DNA from: Cytobacillus oceanisediminis
GTDB lineage: Bacteria; Bacillota; Bacilli; Bacillales; Cytobacillaceae
DNA length: 32,897 nucleotides
NCBI RefSeq assembly: GCF_004366035.1
Contig: NZ_SOEE01000020.1
Span: 1 to 32,897 of the forward strand
Direction of reading: 5' to 3'
The notes beneath the pieces are model-generated. The model worked only from the letters and a program-made list of their open reading frames with translations, searched no databases and was not told where the DNA came from. The stretch's first letter is position 1; each line of letters starts with the position of its first letter. Shown piece by piece: positions 16,461-24,179 of the stretch. The translations under genes were made by a program, and so were the position numbers.

Positions 16461-16604
16461 AAGAAAGTGTCGTATGCCATTCAAAATGACAGATGACATT
16501 TTGAATAAAAACTATATATATCGTGAACGAAATCCTGAAGTCAAAAACACATGATAAAAAGAATAATTAATGACATAGAGAACTGTACAAGGTGGGTACT
16601 ATAA

Positions 16605-17144
16605 ATGAAAACGAAAATCTTTGTAATTATTGGACTGGTTGCCATTACCCTATTGACGGCATGTTCGTCAGACAACGATAGTAGTGCACCAGACGAAAAA
16701 GGAACTGAAAATATTAAGGAACTGGTACATGAGTACAGTTTAGGTAAGATAGGCAACCACACAGCCTCGATCACGGATCGACAACTCATCGTGAAGGATA
16801 GCGATAGAGATGAAGGTCAGAAAACCTATGCCTTACCTGATGACGAATTTTTTGTTTCTATTGCACCATACGTCGATGAAACCCATCAATGTACAGTTCA
16901 TAACTGGCCAGGTTGTCAAGGTGAAATGGTTGAGGAACAGTTTGAAGTATATATAGAAGACATGGATGGCAACGTCGTAGTTGACGAATCATTAACATCT
17001 CAAGAGAATGGATTTATCGATTTTTGGCTGCCGAGTGATAAAACCTACCATGTAACGATATCCCATAACGGAAAAATGGTGGATGCAGAAATCTCTACTT
17101 CCCAAGGAGAGGCTACTTGTATTACAACTATGCAATTATCATAG
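16605..17144 (+). CDS. cueP: CueP-family copper-binding lipoprotein
   Basis: A 179-residue lipoprotein with a signal peptide ending LLTACSS (lipid-anchored Cys20). The mature part matches the CueP family: IKELVHEYS, the long strand region DDEFFVSIAPYVDETHQCT, WPGCQGEMVEEQF, NGFIDFWLPSDKTYHVTISH and a final CITTMQL. The three Cys (HQC, PGCQGE, TCITT) and nearby His are the family's conserved copper ligands. CueP was first studied as the periplasmic copper store of Salmonella; here it would sit on the outer face of the membrane. It lies between the Met/Cys-rich peptide and the SCO gene in a copper-handling cluster and has its own terminator. Confidence 0.9.
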   Translation: MKTKIFVIIGLVAITLLTACSSDNDSSAPDEKGTENIKELVHEYSLGKIGNHTASITDRQLIVKDSDRDEGQKTYALPDDEFFVSIAPYVDETHQCTVHNWPGCQGEMVEEQFEVYIEDMDGNVVVDESLTSQENGFIDFWLPSDKTYHVTISHNGKMVDAEISTSQGEATCITTMQLS

Positions 17145-17189
17145 AAACAAAGAACAATTACACTTGTGGCTACTAAAAATGAACTTCTA

Positions 17190-17232
17190 AAAAAGGTAGA
17201 ATTTCCACATTAGTGAGGGTTTCTACCTTTTT
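17190..17232. terminator. Terminator after cueP
   Basis: AAAAAGGTAGAA pairs with TTCTACCTTTTT, with a second short stem possible in the loop. Confidence 0.8.
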
Positions 17233-17308
17233 GAATATTTTTAACCTTTCGAAGTTGCAATAAAGTCAATTGTTGTATTTCTAAGATTACAAGGAGAGAA
17301 GATAAGAA

Positions 17309-17890
17309 ATGATCCGGAAAATTATAAAAAAATTTATAACTATTTTAGCTATCCTTGTTTTATCAGCCTGTTCAGAAAACGAAATTGAAAACAGGGTTCA
17401 ATGGAAGGTAAAAGATTTTAGTTATATCAACCAGGATAATCAGCCATTAAACATTGAAGACTTAAAAGGTAAAGTTTGGGTTGCTGATTTTATTTTCACG
17501 AATTGTGAAACAGTTTGTCCAACTTTAACCTTTAATATGGCAAAACTGCAACAAATGTTAAAGAACGAAGGTATTATTGTAGAACTTGTATCTTTTAGTG
17601 TAGATCCCAAGGTAGATACACCAGAGAAACTTAAAGAGTATGCGACTCAGTTTAATGTAGATTTTAAGAATTGGCACTTTTTAACTGGATATGAACAGGA
17701 AGAAATAAAAGATTTAGCTCTTGAAAGTTTTAAAACAATTGTACAAGATGATCCAAATTCTAATCAGGTAGTACATGGAACAAGCTATTATTTGGTTGAT
17801 AAAGAAGGAAATGTAGCAAAAGATTACTCAGGAACTCAAGAAGTTCCTTATGATCAAATAATAAAAGACATTAAATCATTGATAAAATAG
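17309..17890 (+). CDS. SCO1/SenC-family copper chaperone lipoprotein
   Basis: A 193-residue thioredoxin-fold lipoprotein (lipobox LSAC, Cys21). The copper motif CETVCP is at 66-71 and the third ligand His156 is in VVHGTSYYLVD, as in SCO1 proteins that deliver copper to the CuA site of cytochrome c oxidase or handle thiol-disulfide exchange on its cysteines. VSFSVDPKVDTPEKLKEYA and NWHFLTG are also typical. The chromosome of a Bacillus normally has its own copy, so this may be an accessory copper-stress version. AAGGAGAG precedes the ATG. The next gene starts nine bases after the stop, so the two form an operon. Confidence 0.92.
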   Translation: MIRKIIKKFITILAILVLSACSENEIENRVQWKVKDFSYINQDNQPLNIEDLKGKVWVADFIFTNCETVCPTLTFNMAKLQQMLKNEGIIVELVSFSVDPKVDTPEKLKEYATQFNVDFKNWHFLTGYEQEEIKDLALESFKTIVQDDPNSNQVVHGTSYYLVDKEGNVAKDYSGTQEVPYDQIIKDIKSLIK

Positions 17891-17898
17891 GTGGAAAC

Positions 17899-18216
17899 AT
17901 GAGGAAATCTACAATAATAGCTTGGTTGGTGTTAATAGTGGGCATCGTTATTTTATATTTTCCCGTAACTCTGAACCCCCCAAATGATACGCGAATTATA
18001 CTGGAACATAACTATAAGACATACATCGCACCTCCATGTTTTGAAAGTTCAAATCCGACTAATTACTTAGAAGAGGCAACGCTGCAAAAAGCTTTCGAGT
18101 TAAACTATCAGGCGCATTCAGAATGCACAAATTACGAATTAAAGCCAGAAAAAAACACGGTAATCAACTTAATATTAAAAAAGCTAGACATTATTGAATC
18201 GAAGTGGGATTGGTAA
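17899..18216 (+). CDS. Small membrane-anchored protein in the SCO operon
   Basis: A 105-residue protein I do not recognise. One N-terminal helix (IIAWLVLIVGIVILYFPVT) anchors it with a soluble outer part of about 80 residues that holds two cysteines (APPCFES and HSECTNYE), which could form a disulfide or bind metal. The short spacing after the SCO gene indicates co-translation, so a role in copper delivery or oxidase assembly is plausible by context only. The ribosome site GTGGAAAC is moderate. Confidence 0.65.
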   Translation: MRKSTIIAWLVLIVGIVILYFPVTLNPPNDTRIILEHNYKTYIAPPCFESSNPTNYLEEATLQKAFELNYQAHSECTNYELKPEKNTVINLILKKLDIIESKWDW

Positions 18217-18380
18217 CCACTGTTTATATTCTATCGTTGGGTTCCATTACGAGTAGTTAAGTTAGTAAAAAGGAAATGTCAGGTCATGAAAAAATTCATG
18301 TGATATGAAATGTATCAAGATAATGATATTGTTCAAAACTATACTGTATTAACAAAATTGAAGTGATGGAGGTTTAAAAC

Positions 18381-18689
18381 ATGGCAAAAACGATTACAGC
18401 AGAAGAGTACCAAGAGCTAGCTACTTCGATAAACAAACCAATTGTTCTTGAATTTGGGGCTGACTGGTGACCAGGATGCAAAAAGTTGAGGCCGGTGGTC
18501 TCTAGCGTATCTGAACAGTTAGATTCCGTTAATTTTTATTACGTAGATGTTGATGATTCAAAAGGTCTAGCTGAACAGTTTGGGGTTCAAAGTATTCCAA
18601 CTTTAGTGTTAATAAAAGACGGTAAAGAAGTTAACCGTTCTGTAGGGTTTGATCCAGAGGAGCAGGTGAAAGAATTCGCTCAGTTATAG
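18381..18689 (+). CDS. Thioredoxin with TGA at the first active-site cysteine (pseudogene or selenoprotein)
   Basis: Read through, this is a 102-residue thioredoxin: MAKTITAEEYQELA, LEFGADW, [TGA] PGCKKLRPVV, FYYVDVDDSKGLAEQFGV, then cis-Pro loop SIPTLVLIKDGKEV. The expected site is W-C-P-G-C; codon 30 (18468-18470) is TGA in place of the first Cys codon. Everything before and after stays in one frame with normal length and strong conservation. TGGAGG precedes the ATG. Two readings are possible: a single-base nonsense change (TGC or TGT to TGA), or selenocysteine giving a UPGC site, the usual place for selenocysteine in thioredoxin-fold selenoproteins. A hairpin at 18488-18502 would fit the second. 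It lies beside a copper cluster, where thiol redox enzymes are useful. Confidence 0.8.
18488..18502 (+). other. Hairpin with GGT loop downstream of TGA (SECIS-like candidate)
   Basis: GAGGCC-GGT-GGTCTC folds into six base pairs, one of them G-T, closed by a GGT loop. The loop begins 23 bases after the TGA at 18468-18470. Bacterial selenocysteine insertion elements are a small stem shortly after UGA with a G near the start of the apical loop. A T-T mismatch and a T-A pair extend the stem outward. The element lies in coding sequence, so chance is possible. Confidence 0.35.
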
Positions 18690-18763
18690 ATTATTTTTTT
18701 AAGAGGCCATGAGTCAAAATGAACTGACCTCTTAAATGAGACAGCGAAAAAGCATCAATTGTG

Positions 18764-18806
18764 CTACCTGTTCCTTAAACTCAACAGGGACAGGTAGTTT
18801 AATTTT
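18764..18806 (+). terminator. Terminator downstream of the thioredoxin gene
   Basis: CTACCTGTTCC pairs with GGGACAGGTAG with one mismatch, followed by TTTAATTTT. A weaker AAGAGG/CCTCTT stem lies at 18701-18733. Confidence 0.65.
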
Positions 18807-19236
18807 ACCTGAAGTCGTTTGGTTATTAAGATTGATGTATATTTCAATTTTTTTCCTTTTAAATCCACCTTTCCTTTTTTCTTTCGGTTTTCCAGAAGCA
18901 GGATTGATGTATTTTATCCTGTATTTCCGCGAGTTTCCTCTTTTTCTGTAACTAGCCGCTTATATCACTCTTTATCTAGAATAAACGTTTTTATTTTGTT
19001 GAAAAGAAAAGCCAAAATAGGGCATTTATGAACTTTCATAGGCGATACCCTCATTTTCATTTCCCTCGAGTCGATGCGGATCGCTTGGTCCAGAAGTGTC
19101 CATGAAAGTTTGTGATTCTGCTTTTGTGCTAAAATCACAGCAAGCTCAGTCTGGTCCGCTAGGATCACATACTAGGTTTGATGTTGATTGTTGGTCGAAA
19201 CTGAGAAAGACCCGAGCCCTATTAAGCAGATGATGC
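18807..19236. other. 430-base stretch without an assignable gene
   Basis: On the minus strand (19168-18965) a frame reads LADQTELAVILAQKQNHKLSWTL and LLDQAIRIDSREMK, which is protein-like but unrecognised and ends in a diverged tail. On the plus strand 18830-18960 is T-rich low-complexity DNA. This is probably the left end of a decayed block that includes the next feature. Confidence 0.4.
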
Positions 19237-19599
19237 TTAAAAATCACCTTGGATATACCAATCTGGAAGCATTTCTGTACATATAGGCTTGGAACTCCTC
19301 ACTTTTGACTGATAATAATTATTGTGTTTAACCGGCTTAACATTCTTGGTTGCTTCCTTGGCAAGATCTTTGGCCACCAAAGATTTGTATTGGTCTGTAA
19401 TGTATTTCTCACAATAATCTAAGACTTTAATTGCTCCCTCAGGCTGACGCTCTCTGAATTTCTCAAAACATTGTTCAAGCAATTTGATTATTTGTGGCAG
19501 CGGCATACCACTGGCGACAATCCGGACCATTACTTCATAGTCTTTAGTTGAAGGATATGTAGTGCGTTCTCTAGCATGGTTCGTAACTCTATGAATCTT
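19237..19599 (-). pseudogene. C-terminal relic of a plasmid/phage replication-type protein
   Basis: A minus-strand frame opens after a TGA and reads RVTNHARERTTYPSTKDYEV, then VRIVASGMPLPQIIKLLEQC, AIKVLDYCEKYITDQYKSL, and ends MLPDWYIQGDF. The helical repeat followed by a linker and a final LPDW-type motif resembles the C-terminal part of DnaD-like and other plasmid or phage replication proteins, though I cannot name the exact family. An ATG at 19530 could start a 97-residue product, but similar coding continues upstream of it without a start, so the gene is probably 5'-truncated. Confidence 0.5.
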
Positions 19600-19670
19600 T
19601 CAGCAATGATAACTACAGAGGCATCTCCTTTAGTATTAGTAATATTATTTATCTATGTAATATCTATGTT

Positions 19671-19703
19671 AGAGAGTGGGACAAAAATGTTCACTCTCTC
19701 TTT
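19671..19703 (+). terminator. Terminator-like hairpin
   Basis: AGAGAGTG and CACTCTCT pair, with an inner ACA/TGT step, followed by CTTTGTTG. No intact plus-strand gene lies before it. Confidence 0.55.
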
Positions 19704-19843
19704 GTTGTATTTTTTTGAGTTGTTAGGATATACCCATTAGTAGCTCGGGTGATCTTTATATAACCATGGGCTTCCAGATCATCTGATCCACCTTAATCCG
19801 GTCCATTCCCCTAACTCCAAATGGTTCAAGCAAGCTCAGAATT

Positions 19844-20086
19844 GAAATTAGATCAAAAATGTTTAACGCAGATCTGGTCCTAAATGGATATGCCGAACTC
19901 TCTACTTATACATCAGATGATAATAATGTGAACACTTTGTTAAATCTTCCATAGGACGGTTTATGGGCATTTGGAGAGAATGGAACAACAAAAAGAAATT
20001 TAGATGAATTAGAAAATGCAGCAGATAGTTCCAACATTACAACTTCGAATAGCTCTAATAATGATTCATCGACAAGTGTTTCATAG
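19844..20086 (+). pseudogene. Staphylococcal nuclease-like (thermonuclease) C-terminal relic
   Basis: The frame reads FNADLVLNGYAELSTY, then a shortened region with an in-frame TAG, then DGLWAFGENGTTKR and an Asn/Ser-rich tail. The sequence N-A-D-L-V-x-N-G-Y-A-x-L-S-T-Y followed by GLW is the end of the SNase domain. The catalytic N-terminal part is missing and the TAG breaks the frame, so it is a non-functional remnant. Confidence 0.5.
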
Positions 20087-20343
20087 AGAATACCCATGCT
20101 TTCAGCTTCCCCTGATCTCATTTTTTAAGTTTTTTATTCCACTCAGCCTTATTCCGGGCAAGATTGTTTTCAGTCTTCGAAGGTTTGTCCGACGTAGGTT
20201 GATTAGATTCATCAAGTGAATATGGCATATCAAGAATGTTAAGCCAGATACACGTTGCCCTAAATGCCGAGCTAAGAACAGTAATAAGCCACCGCATTGA
20301 CCTCTTGATACATGAATGTAGAGATTATAATTGATATTGGAAT

Positions 20344-20499
20344 ATGTACTCCAAAATCTGCATAGATTGCGGAAAGCCGAATTATTACTACGTAGCTATC
20401 GCTAAAACACAGCTCCATATGAAACTTAAAGCCGCAACCTTAGGGCAGCTGCTTACTAAGCGAGATACGAAGACAAGGACGCGGCACAAACTGAACTGA
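20344..20499 (+). CDS. Small zinc-ribbon-like protein, 51 residues
   Basis: A short frame that begins MYSKICIDCGKPNYYYVAI and ends with a Lys/Arg-rich tail. One CxxCG knuckle is present; a second pair is lacking, so it may be truncated. Just upstream, near 20250-20277, another broken frame reads TRCPKCRAKNSNKPPH, perhaps an additional zinc knuckle from the same or a neighbouring gene. No clear ribosome site is seen. It resembles the small zinc-finger proteins of phage early regions. Confidence 0.35.
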   Translation: MYSKICIDCGKPNYYYVAIAKTQLHMKLKAATLGQLLTKRDTKTRTRHKLN

Positions 20500-20514
20500 G
20501 AAGGGAGATATCCC

Positions 20515-20654
20515 TTGGAAGCTATGGACCAACCGAAAACGATTATCTGTCTGGGGTGTATCAGGCCACTCACGAGCAAGAAAAGCATCGCTAAGGGGGG
20601 ATAGGAACCGTTTGTGAAAGAAAGCTCGAGAAACTCAAAAATGAGCGGATGTAG
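20515..20654 (+). pseudogene. DUF6011-like zinc-finger protein with frameshift
   Basis: TTG at 20515 follows AAGGGAG. The frame reads PKTIICLGCIRPLTSKKSIAKGG to a TAG at 20602, just after a run of six G. In another frame the sequence goes on as IGTVCERKLEKLKNERM to a stop at 20652. Joined, this gives CxxCxxPLTSxxSxxxGxGxxC, the pattern of the DUF6011 zinc finger. The frameshift in the G run marks it as broken, unless slippage restores it. Confidence 0.5.
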
Positions 20655-20691
20655 ACCAACTGAAAATGGAGTTGAAAGGTAAGGAATGAGC

Positions 20692-20873
20692 ATGTACTAC
20701 AACGTTAAAACCATCTGGACGACCTTCGATTTGATAGCCAGTCGTATGCGAAATATTACAAGCAGCTGAATTGGTTAAAGCAGGCCAATCAAATTAAATC
20801 CTTCAAACTTCAGCAAAAGAAAGGCTGTGAAGAAGGTGCAAAGGGCGCTGTCCGTAATAGACCGACCAAATGA
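20692..20873 (+). pseudogene. DUF1064 protein, frameshifted and truncated
   Basis: ATG at 20692, with AAGGAATGAG upstream, starts MYYNVKT. After a frameshift near 20710 the sequence reads HLDDLRFDSQSYAKYYKQLN and WLKQANQIKSFKLQ, the start of the DUF1064 nuclease-like domain found in Firmicute phages. Downstream similarity fades and stops appear (TGA at 20871). It belongs with the neighbouring relics to a decayed phage-like early gene block. Confidence 0.6.
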
Positions 20874-21038
20874 AAAGGGAGTTACCATGCTGCAGGGCAT
20901 TTGCTTGGTTGATAGCCAATCGGCAGTCCTGGCGAAGAGAAAAGTTATTATCTTTTTCCGAACGGATAAACTCACTATTATGTGTCGAAATTCCCTAATA
21001 AGAATGCTTATACTGGATGCTACGAGTGAGGGTGAGCT

Positions 21039-21272
21039 TTGGCCCGAAGAGCCATAGGCCAGGGAGATAAAGCTACATACGGAAAAAATTTATCATCCCT
21101 CATCTGGAGGAGAAAAGGCTATGCGTCTATTGAACTGAATGAATATTACATAGAGTCAAAGTTAACACATGCATATTTCTTTCATGATTGGGAGCTTAAA
21201 CAGTGCGGCGGATGCTATCCCCATCATTGGTTTGCAGGCTTTGTTGAAGTCAAAGAAGAAATTGAGCGGTAA
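21039..21272 (+). CDS. Hypothetical small protein, possibly 3'-frameshifted
   Basis: A 77-residue product from TTG at 21039 with GAGGGTGAG just upstream. It begins ARRAIGQGDKATYGKNLSSLIW and has CGGCYPHHWFAGFVEV near the end; CxxC followed by HH could bind metal. I do not recognise the family. After the stop, another frame continues with good protein-like sequence (VIGLEFEENDHIYKGNVVG to INGYEQLSIF, stop at 21366), so the original protein may have been about 30 residues longer before a frameshift near 21270. It stands directly before an intact small-gene operon. Confidence 0.45.
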   Translation: MARRAIGQGDKATYGKNLSSLIWRRKGYASIELNEYYIESKLTHAYFFHDWELKQCGGCYPHHWFAGFVEVKEEIER

Positions 21273-21379
21273 GTGAGGTAATCGGCCTCGAATTCGAGGA
21301 AAACGATCACATTTATAAAGGAAATGTAGTGGGAATTAACGGATATGAGCAATTGTCTATATTCTAGGGGGGCCGGGTC

Positions 21380-21685
21380 TTGGAAACTAGCAAAAAATCA
21401 TTTGCAAATGGGGATTGGGTGGAGGTAATTCAAACTCGATTAAAAGGTTTTACCGGCTATATTTTATATCGACTTATAGACGAAGAAGGTTATATAGTGA
21501 AACTCACTAAGGATCCAAAAGGATGTCATGTTGAGATAGTTATTTGGATAGGGAGAGAGGTTCTTGCTCCTTTTGTAAGACTGGTTGAAGAAGAAGATCT
21601 GCATGCCCTCATTGACCTAGCATTATCTACAAATGATAAACAATGGTTTCTGGAACTTACAGATCAGCTGCCCTTTGGAGGTTGA
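21380..21685 (+). CDS. IDEAL-domain protein with KOW/SH3-like N-terminus
   Basis: A 101-residue soluble protein. The last 30 residues, LHALIDLALSTNDKQWFLEL followed by TDQLPFGG, match the IDEAL domain, a short helical module of Firmicutes and their phages often attached to small regulators. Residues 8-50 (FANGDWVEVIQTRLKGFTGY, then LIDEEGYIVKLTKD) look like a small beta-barrel of the KOW/SH3 kind. The start is TTG with a G-rich site (GGGGGG) 8-14 bases upstream. The next gene begins four bases after its stop, so the two are coupled. The function is not known. Confidence 0.72.
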   Translation: METSKKSFANGDWVEVIQTRLKGFTGYILYRLIDEEGYIVKLTKDPKGCHVEIVIWIGREVLAPFVRLVEEEDLHALIDLALSTNDKQWFLELTDQLPFGG

Positions 21686-21689
21686 ATAG

Positions 21690-21872
21690 ATGAAAAAAGT
21701 ATTGGTTTTATTAGTGGTTATTACAACGATCCAGTTAGCTGGGTGCGAAGAAAGCGAGCTGTACTATGAGGGAAAGCTTAGGCCTGAAAGTGAAGTTGAA
21801 GAAATTATGGCTGTTAAGCTTGAACTTGAGAATCCTGATATGGACCTGGAAATTGATGTATATGAGGATTAA
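21690..21872 (+). CDS. Small acidic lipoprotein
   Basis: A 60-residue exported lipoprotein: signal peptide MKKVLVLLVVITTIQLAGC with lipobox LAGC (Cys19), then a mature part of 41 residues that is very acidic (ESEVEEIMAVKLELENPDMD). GGAGG lies 8-12 bases upstream, inside the end of the IDEAL gene, so translation is coupled. Similar tiny lipoproteins occur in phages and plasmids of Bacillus, but I know no function. Confidence 0.68.
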   Translation: MKKVLVLLVVITTIQLAGCEESELYYEGKLRPESEVEEIMAVKLELENPDMDLEIDVYED

Positions 21873-21915
21873 TAAACAAATTCTGTATGTTTCATGAAAA
21901 TTGGAGGGGAAAAAG

Positions 21916-22167
21916 ATGAAAACATTTATAATATGGCTGTTAGTAACAATAATGTTCACCGGGATGGGAGCCGTTTGTGCAGGTATAGGTTGGATAGCGG
22001 CTTGGGTACTGGATGCGGGGCTTGAAATGAATGTAGATTATAATATTTTTATCTTAGTAGCTGTAGGTATTTATCAGTTAAAAGTACCATTCATAATATT
22101 CAAATTGTGGACCAAGAAAAAAGAAAAGGAATGGGAAGCAGAGTTTAATCAATTCGGCAAATGGTAA
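21916..22167 (+). CDS. Small membrane protein with two helices
   Basis: An 83-residue protein with two membrane segments (FIIWLLVTIMFTGMGAVCAG and YNIFILVAVGIYQLKVPFII) and a charged, Trp-containing C-terminus (KKKEKEWEAEFNQFGKW). GGAGGGG at 21903-21909 identifies the ATG at 21916; an in-frame TTG at 21901 overlaps that site. It follows the lipoprotein gene by 43 bases and probably shares its transcript. Unknown family. Confidence 0.62.
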   Translation: MKTFIIWLLVTIMFTGMGAVCAGIGWIAAWVLDAGLEMNVDYNIFILVAVGIYQLKVPFIIFKLWTKKKEKEWEAEFNQFGKW

Positions 22168-22169
22168 GG

Positions 22170-23085
22170 CAATTAGATTTATTCTCCTTCGCCCTGGAAG
22201 ATCAAATCATCGATTTAAACAGGGAGAGGAGATGGAATTTTTCAGAGGCAAGAATCGGGTGCTGATTGTAAGCATAACAAGTACAAGGGCGTTTGTAATT
22301 ACCAGGGGCCGGACTTCTCTGCTTATGGCCTTCATCTGAATGAAAGAGGCCAGTTTGGTGGATTAGATATTCTGTAGCAAGTATTGAACGGTGTCTGGAT
22401 AGCCGGGGCTGGAATGAAACACTATAAGCAATGGCGTTACCCTTCTATCATAGGAAGAATACCATGTAAATGCCATATATTATTATTAACAATGCTAATG
22501 ATATTTGAATAAGTATGTTCATAAATCACCTATTTTCAATGGTGTGGGAGAATTCGAATATGCTCTTACTTGATGAATTTCTACCCGTTTTTTTGAAGAT
22601 ATACATTCTAGAATGCAGCAAGCGCCTAGACTTGGGAGTTTTTGAGTGTGGAATTCGCCATTGCTCGATATATATAAAATTTCCAATAAATTATATAAAT
22701 ATACCTTTAACACGAACAGTTAAGGAGTCGAACTTAAGTCACATATGGAAATATTAGATTCCATTTGGGATAACGCATTATAGAACAGTCATTGCAAATT
22801 CGGAAACGATGATAATAGGGGCAAGAAGTTACAGAGACGCCAGAACAAATAGCCGATTATGTAAAAAGCATCCATCCGGGAAACCAAGAATGTGAAAAAG
22901 TCTGAAACTACTTTTGCTATCCTTGGTACGGATTATAGATGGAGAGGAAAAAAGGTATGTAGGCTTACTTCAAGATTTTGTAGAACGTAAAGTAGAATCC
23001 TTTTGTATCAAGTTTACCGTTAAAAAGGGCTTAAGACCTTCATAAGCTTTAATCATGGCTCTTCTACAATCGAGTGTTTAAGCAG
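22170..23085. other. 900-base stretch without an intact gene
   Basis: Relics only. At about 22217-22378 the plus strand reads GIFQRQESGADCKHNKYKGV, then NYQGPDFSAYGLHLNERGQF, to a stop. Around 22828-22904 it reads VTETPEQIADYVKSIHPGNQ. Both look like gene pieces of unknown families. A 15-base self-complementary match (ATATATATAAAATTT region, 22668-22700) is simple AT-rich DNA. No RNA gene was recognised. Confidence 0.4.
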
Positions 23086-23087
23086 AG

Positions 23088-23493
23088 TAAGAAAAAATAC
23101 CAGTCAGTTCGGTAACCTTATAAAACAACTTCAAGAGTACTTTTAATGCACTCTGGTAGTTTATTTTTTGAAGTATTCCTCGAGTATCTATTCTTAGTTT
23201 TTCAGGTAAAACAAGGTTAGGCTCCTTATCTAACCATACAAGAGTTTTACCACGGAGAAACTCTTGTATATTTCTTCCGAAAAAGAAGTCTTGGTCTCGA
23301 TATAGTAGACTTTTCTTTACAATGTTTTTACATTTAAAAACAGGTTTTGCTCCCTCTTCTATTACATCCCAAAAGGAAATATCCTCTGGGGACTTAGCTA
23401 ACCTAGATCCTCTTACACCAGGGACAGAGTGTATTATATCAGTTTTAGTTACTTTACCGAAAACTTTTGAAAGAAATGTCTCTGAAAGTCATT
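23088..23493 (-). pseudogene. Rrf2-family regulator lacking its N-terminus
   Basis: The minus strand reads LSETFLSKVFGKVTKTDIIH, SVPGVRGSRLAKSPEDISFW, DVIEEGAKPVFKCKNIVKKS, then EFLRGKTLVWLDKEPNLVLP and on to a stop at 23088. The run L-x-K-V-F-x-K-V-T-K-T-D-I-I-H-S-V-x-G-x-R-G followed by LAKSPEDIS and WDVIE is the wing and dimerisation region of Rrf2 regulators. The first DNA-binding helices are absent, a TGA precedes this part, and the usual Cys cluster has been lost. A related Rrf2 tail lies at the right end of the window. Such regulators often control redox enzymes like the azoreductase next door. Confidence 0.65.
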
Positions 23494-23684
23494 GGAACCC
23501 TCCCAAATCGTATATTCCATCAACTTTCCTTGGAGTGAACCACAATTAAATAAACAAGAGAATGTAATACATTTTCAACCCTGACACTAAAACTGAATAT
23601 GAACTCAATTGCTTTTGGATTTAAAGGTTGTAAAAAACTGCATCTTAGGAATATTTAGAGTGTTTGATATTTTATTTATTTAAT

Positions 23685-23713
23685 TTGACAAAAATAATTA
23701 TACCATTTATATT
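23685..23713 (+). promoter_or_regulatory. Consensus sigma-A promoter
   Basis: TTGACA, 17 bases, TATATT. It points towards the azoreductase relic at 23788 and lies in the divergent gap after the Rrf2 relic, as expected for a target once under Rrf2 control. Confidence 0.7.
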
Positions 23714-23787
23714 AATGACCTAATCAATCGCCGATCTATTCGGTCTCCAATTATAGACTAAAAATTCATTTGAAAGGAGAAATACAA

Positions 23788-24093
23788 ATGAACAAAACAC
23801 TTATCATTTACTCACATCCAAAAGTAGATGAATTAATACCTGATAGCGAAGCAACTTGTTCCGATTAATATATGTAGAGTTGTGTGGTGCCTATGATAGA
23901 TCAAACCGTTTTAAGTTCATGGGAAAAACCTCTAAAAGAAAAAGAGCTAACTCGCCAAGAACAAAAAGTAACGGAGCCTATGTACGAGATTCTATAACAA
24001 TTTAAAAGTGCAAAAACTGGGCGAAAGGTACTGGCTTTACTAGAACCAAGTGAAGTATTACAAAGAGTTGCTTCAAGATTGGCTACTAAATAA
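23788..24093 (+). pseudogene. NAD(P)H-dependent oxidoreductase/azoreductase relic
   Basis: AAAGGAGA precedes ATG at 23788; the frame reads MNKTLIIYSHPKVDE, a typical flavodoxin-like N-terminus, and stops after 26 codons. A second stretch from 23893 reads QTVLSSWEKPLKEKELTRQE and QKVTEPMYEIL, then a stop. This fits the segment of FMN azoreductases before the SPMWN motif. The end (LALLEPSEVLQRVASRLATK) is not recognisable as azoreductase. The middle and the catalytic core are deleted. Confidence 0.55.
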
Positions 24094-24111
24094 GAAACAC
24101 TTCAATAAAAA

Positions 24112-24146
24112 GGAAATGTCAAATTGATCATTAATTTGGCATTTCC
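24112..24146 (+). terminator. Long hairpin before azoR
   Basis: GGAAATGTCAAATT pairs with AATTTGGCATTTCC through one T-G step around a seven-base loop. It lies between the relic and azoR. Only a weak T tail follows, so it may act as a terminator of the relic or as a binding dyad for azoR. Confidence 0.5.
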
Positions 24147-24179
24147 TCAATTTAACAAAAGAGGAGAGTTTGGTTTAAC

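Noticed and set aside
18736..19031. Two overlapping plus-strand frames rich in Phe, Leu and Ser
   Set aside because: The DNA is T-rich low complexity and includes a terminator stem; no start signal.
20388..20975. Minus-strand frames of 60-100 codons
   Set aside because: They are opposite to plus-strand relics with recognisable zinc-finger and DUF1064 motifs.
22515..22757. An 80-codon open frame with ATG start
   Set aside because: No ribosome site, odd composition (Ile, Cys and aromatic-rich), no family look; it is probably chance in AT-rich DNA.
23322..23549. A 75-codon plus-strand frame
   Set aside because: It is antisense to the Rrf2 relic, whose minus-strand translation is clearly protein-like.
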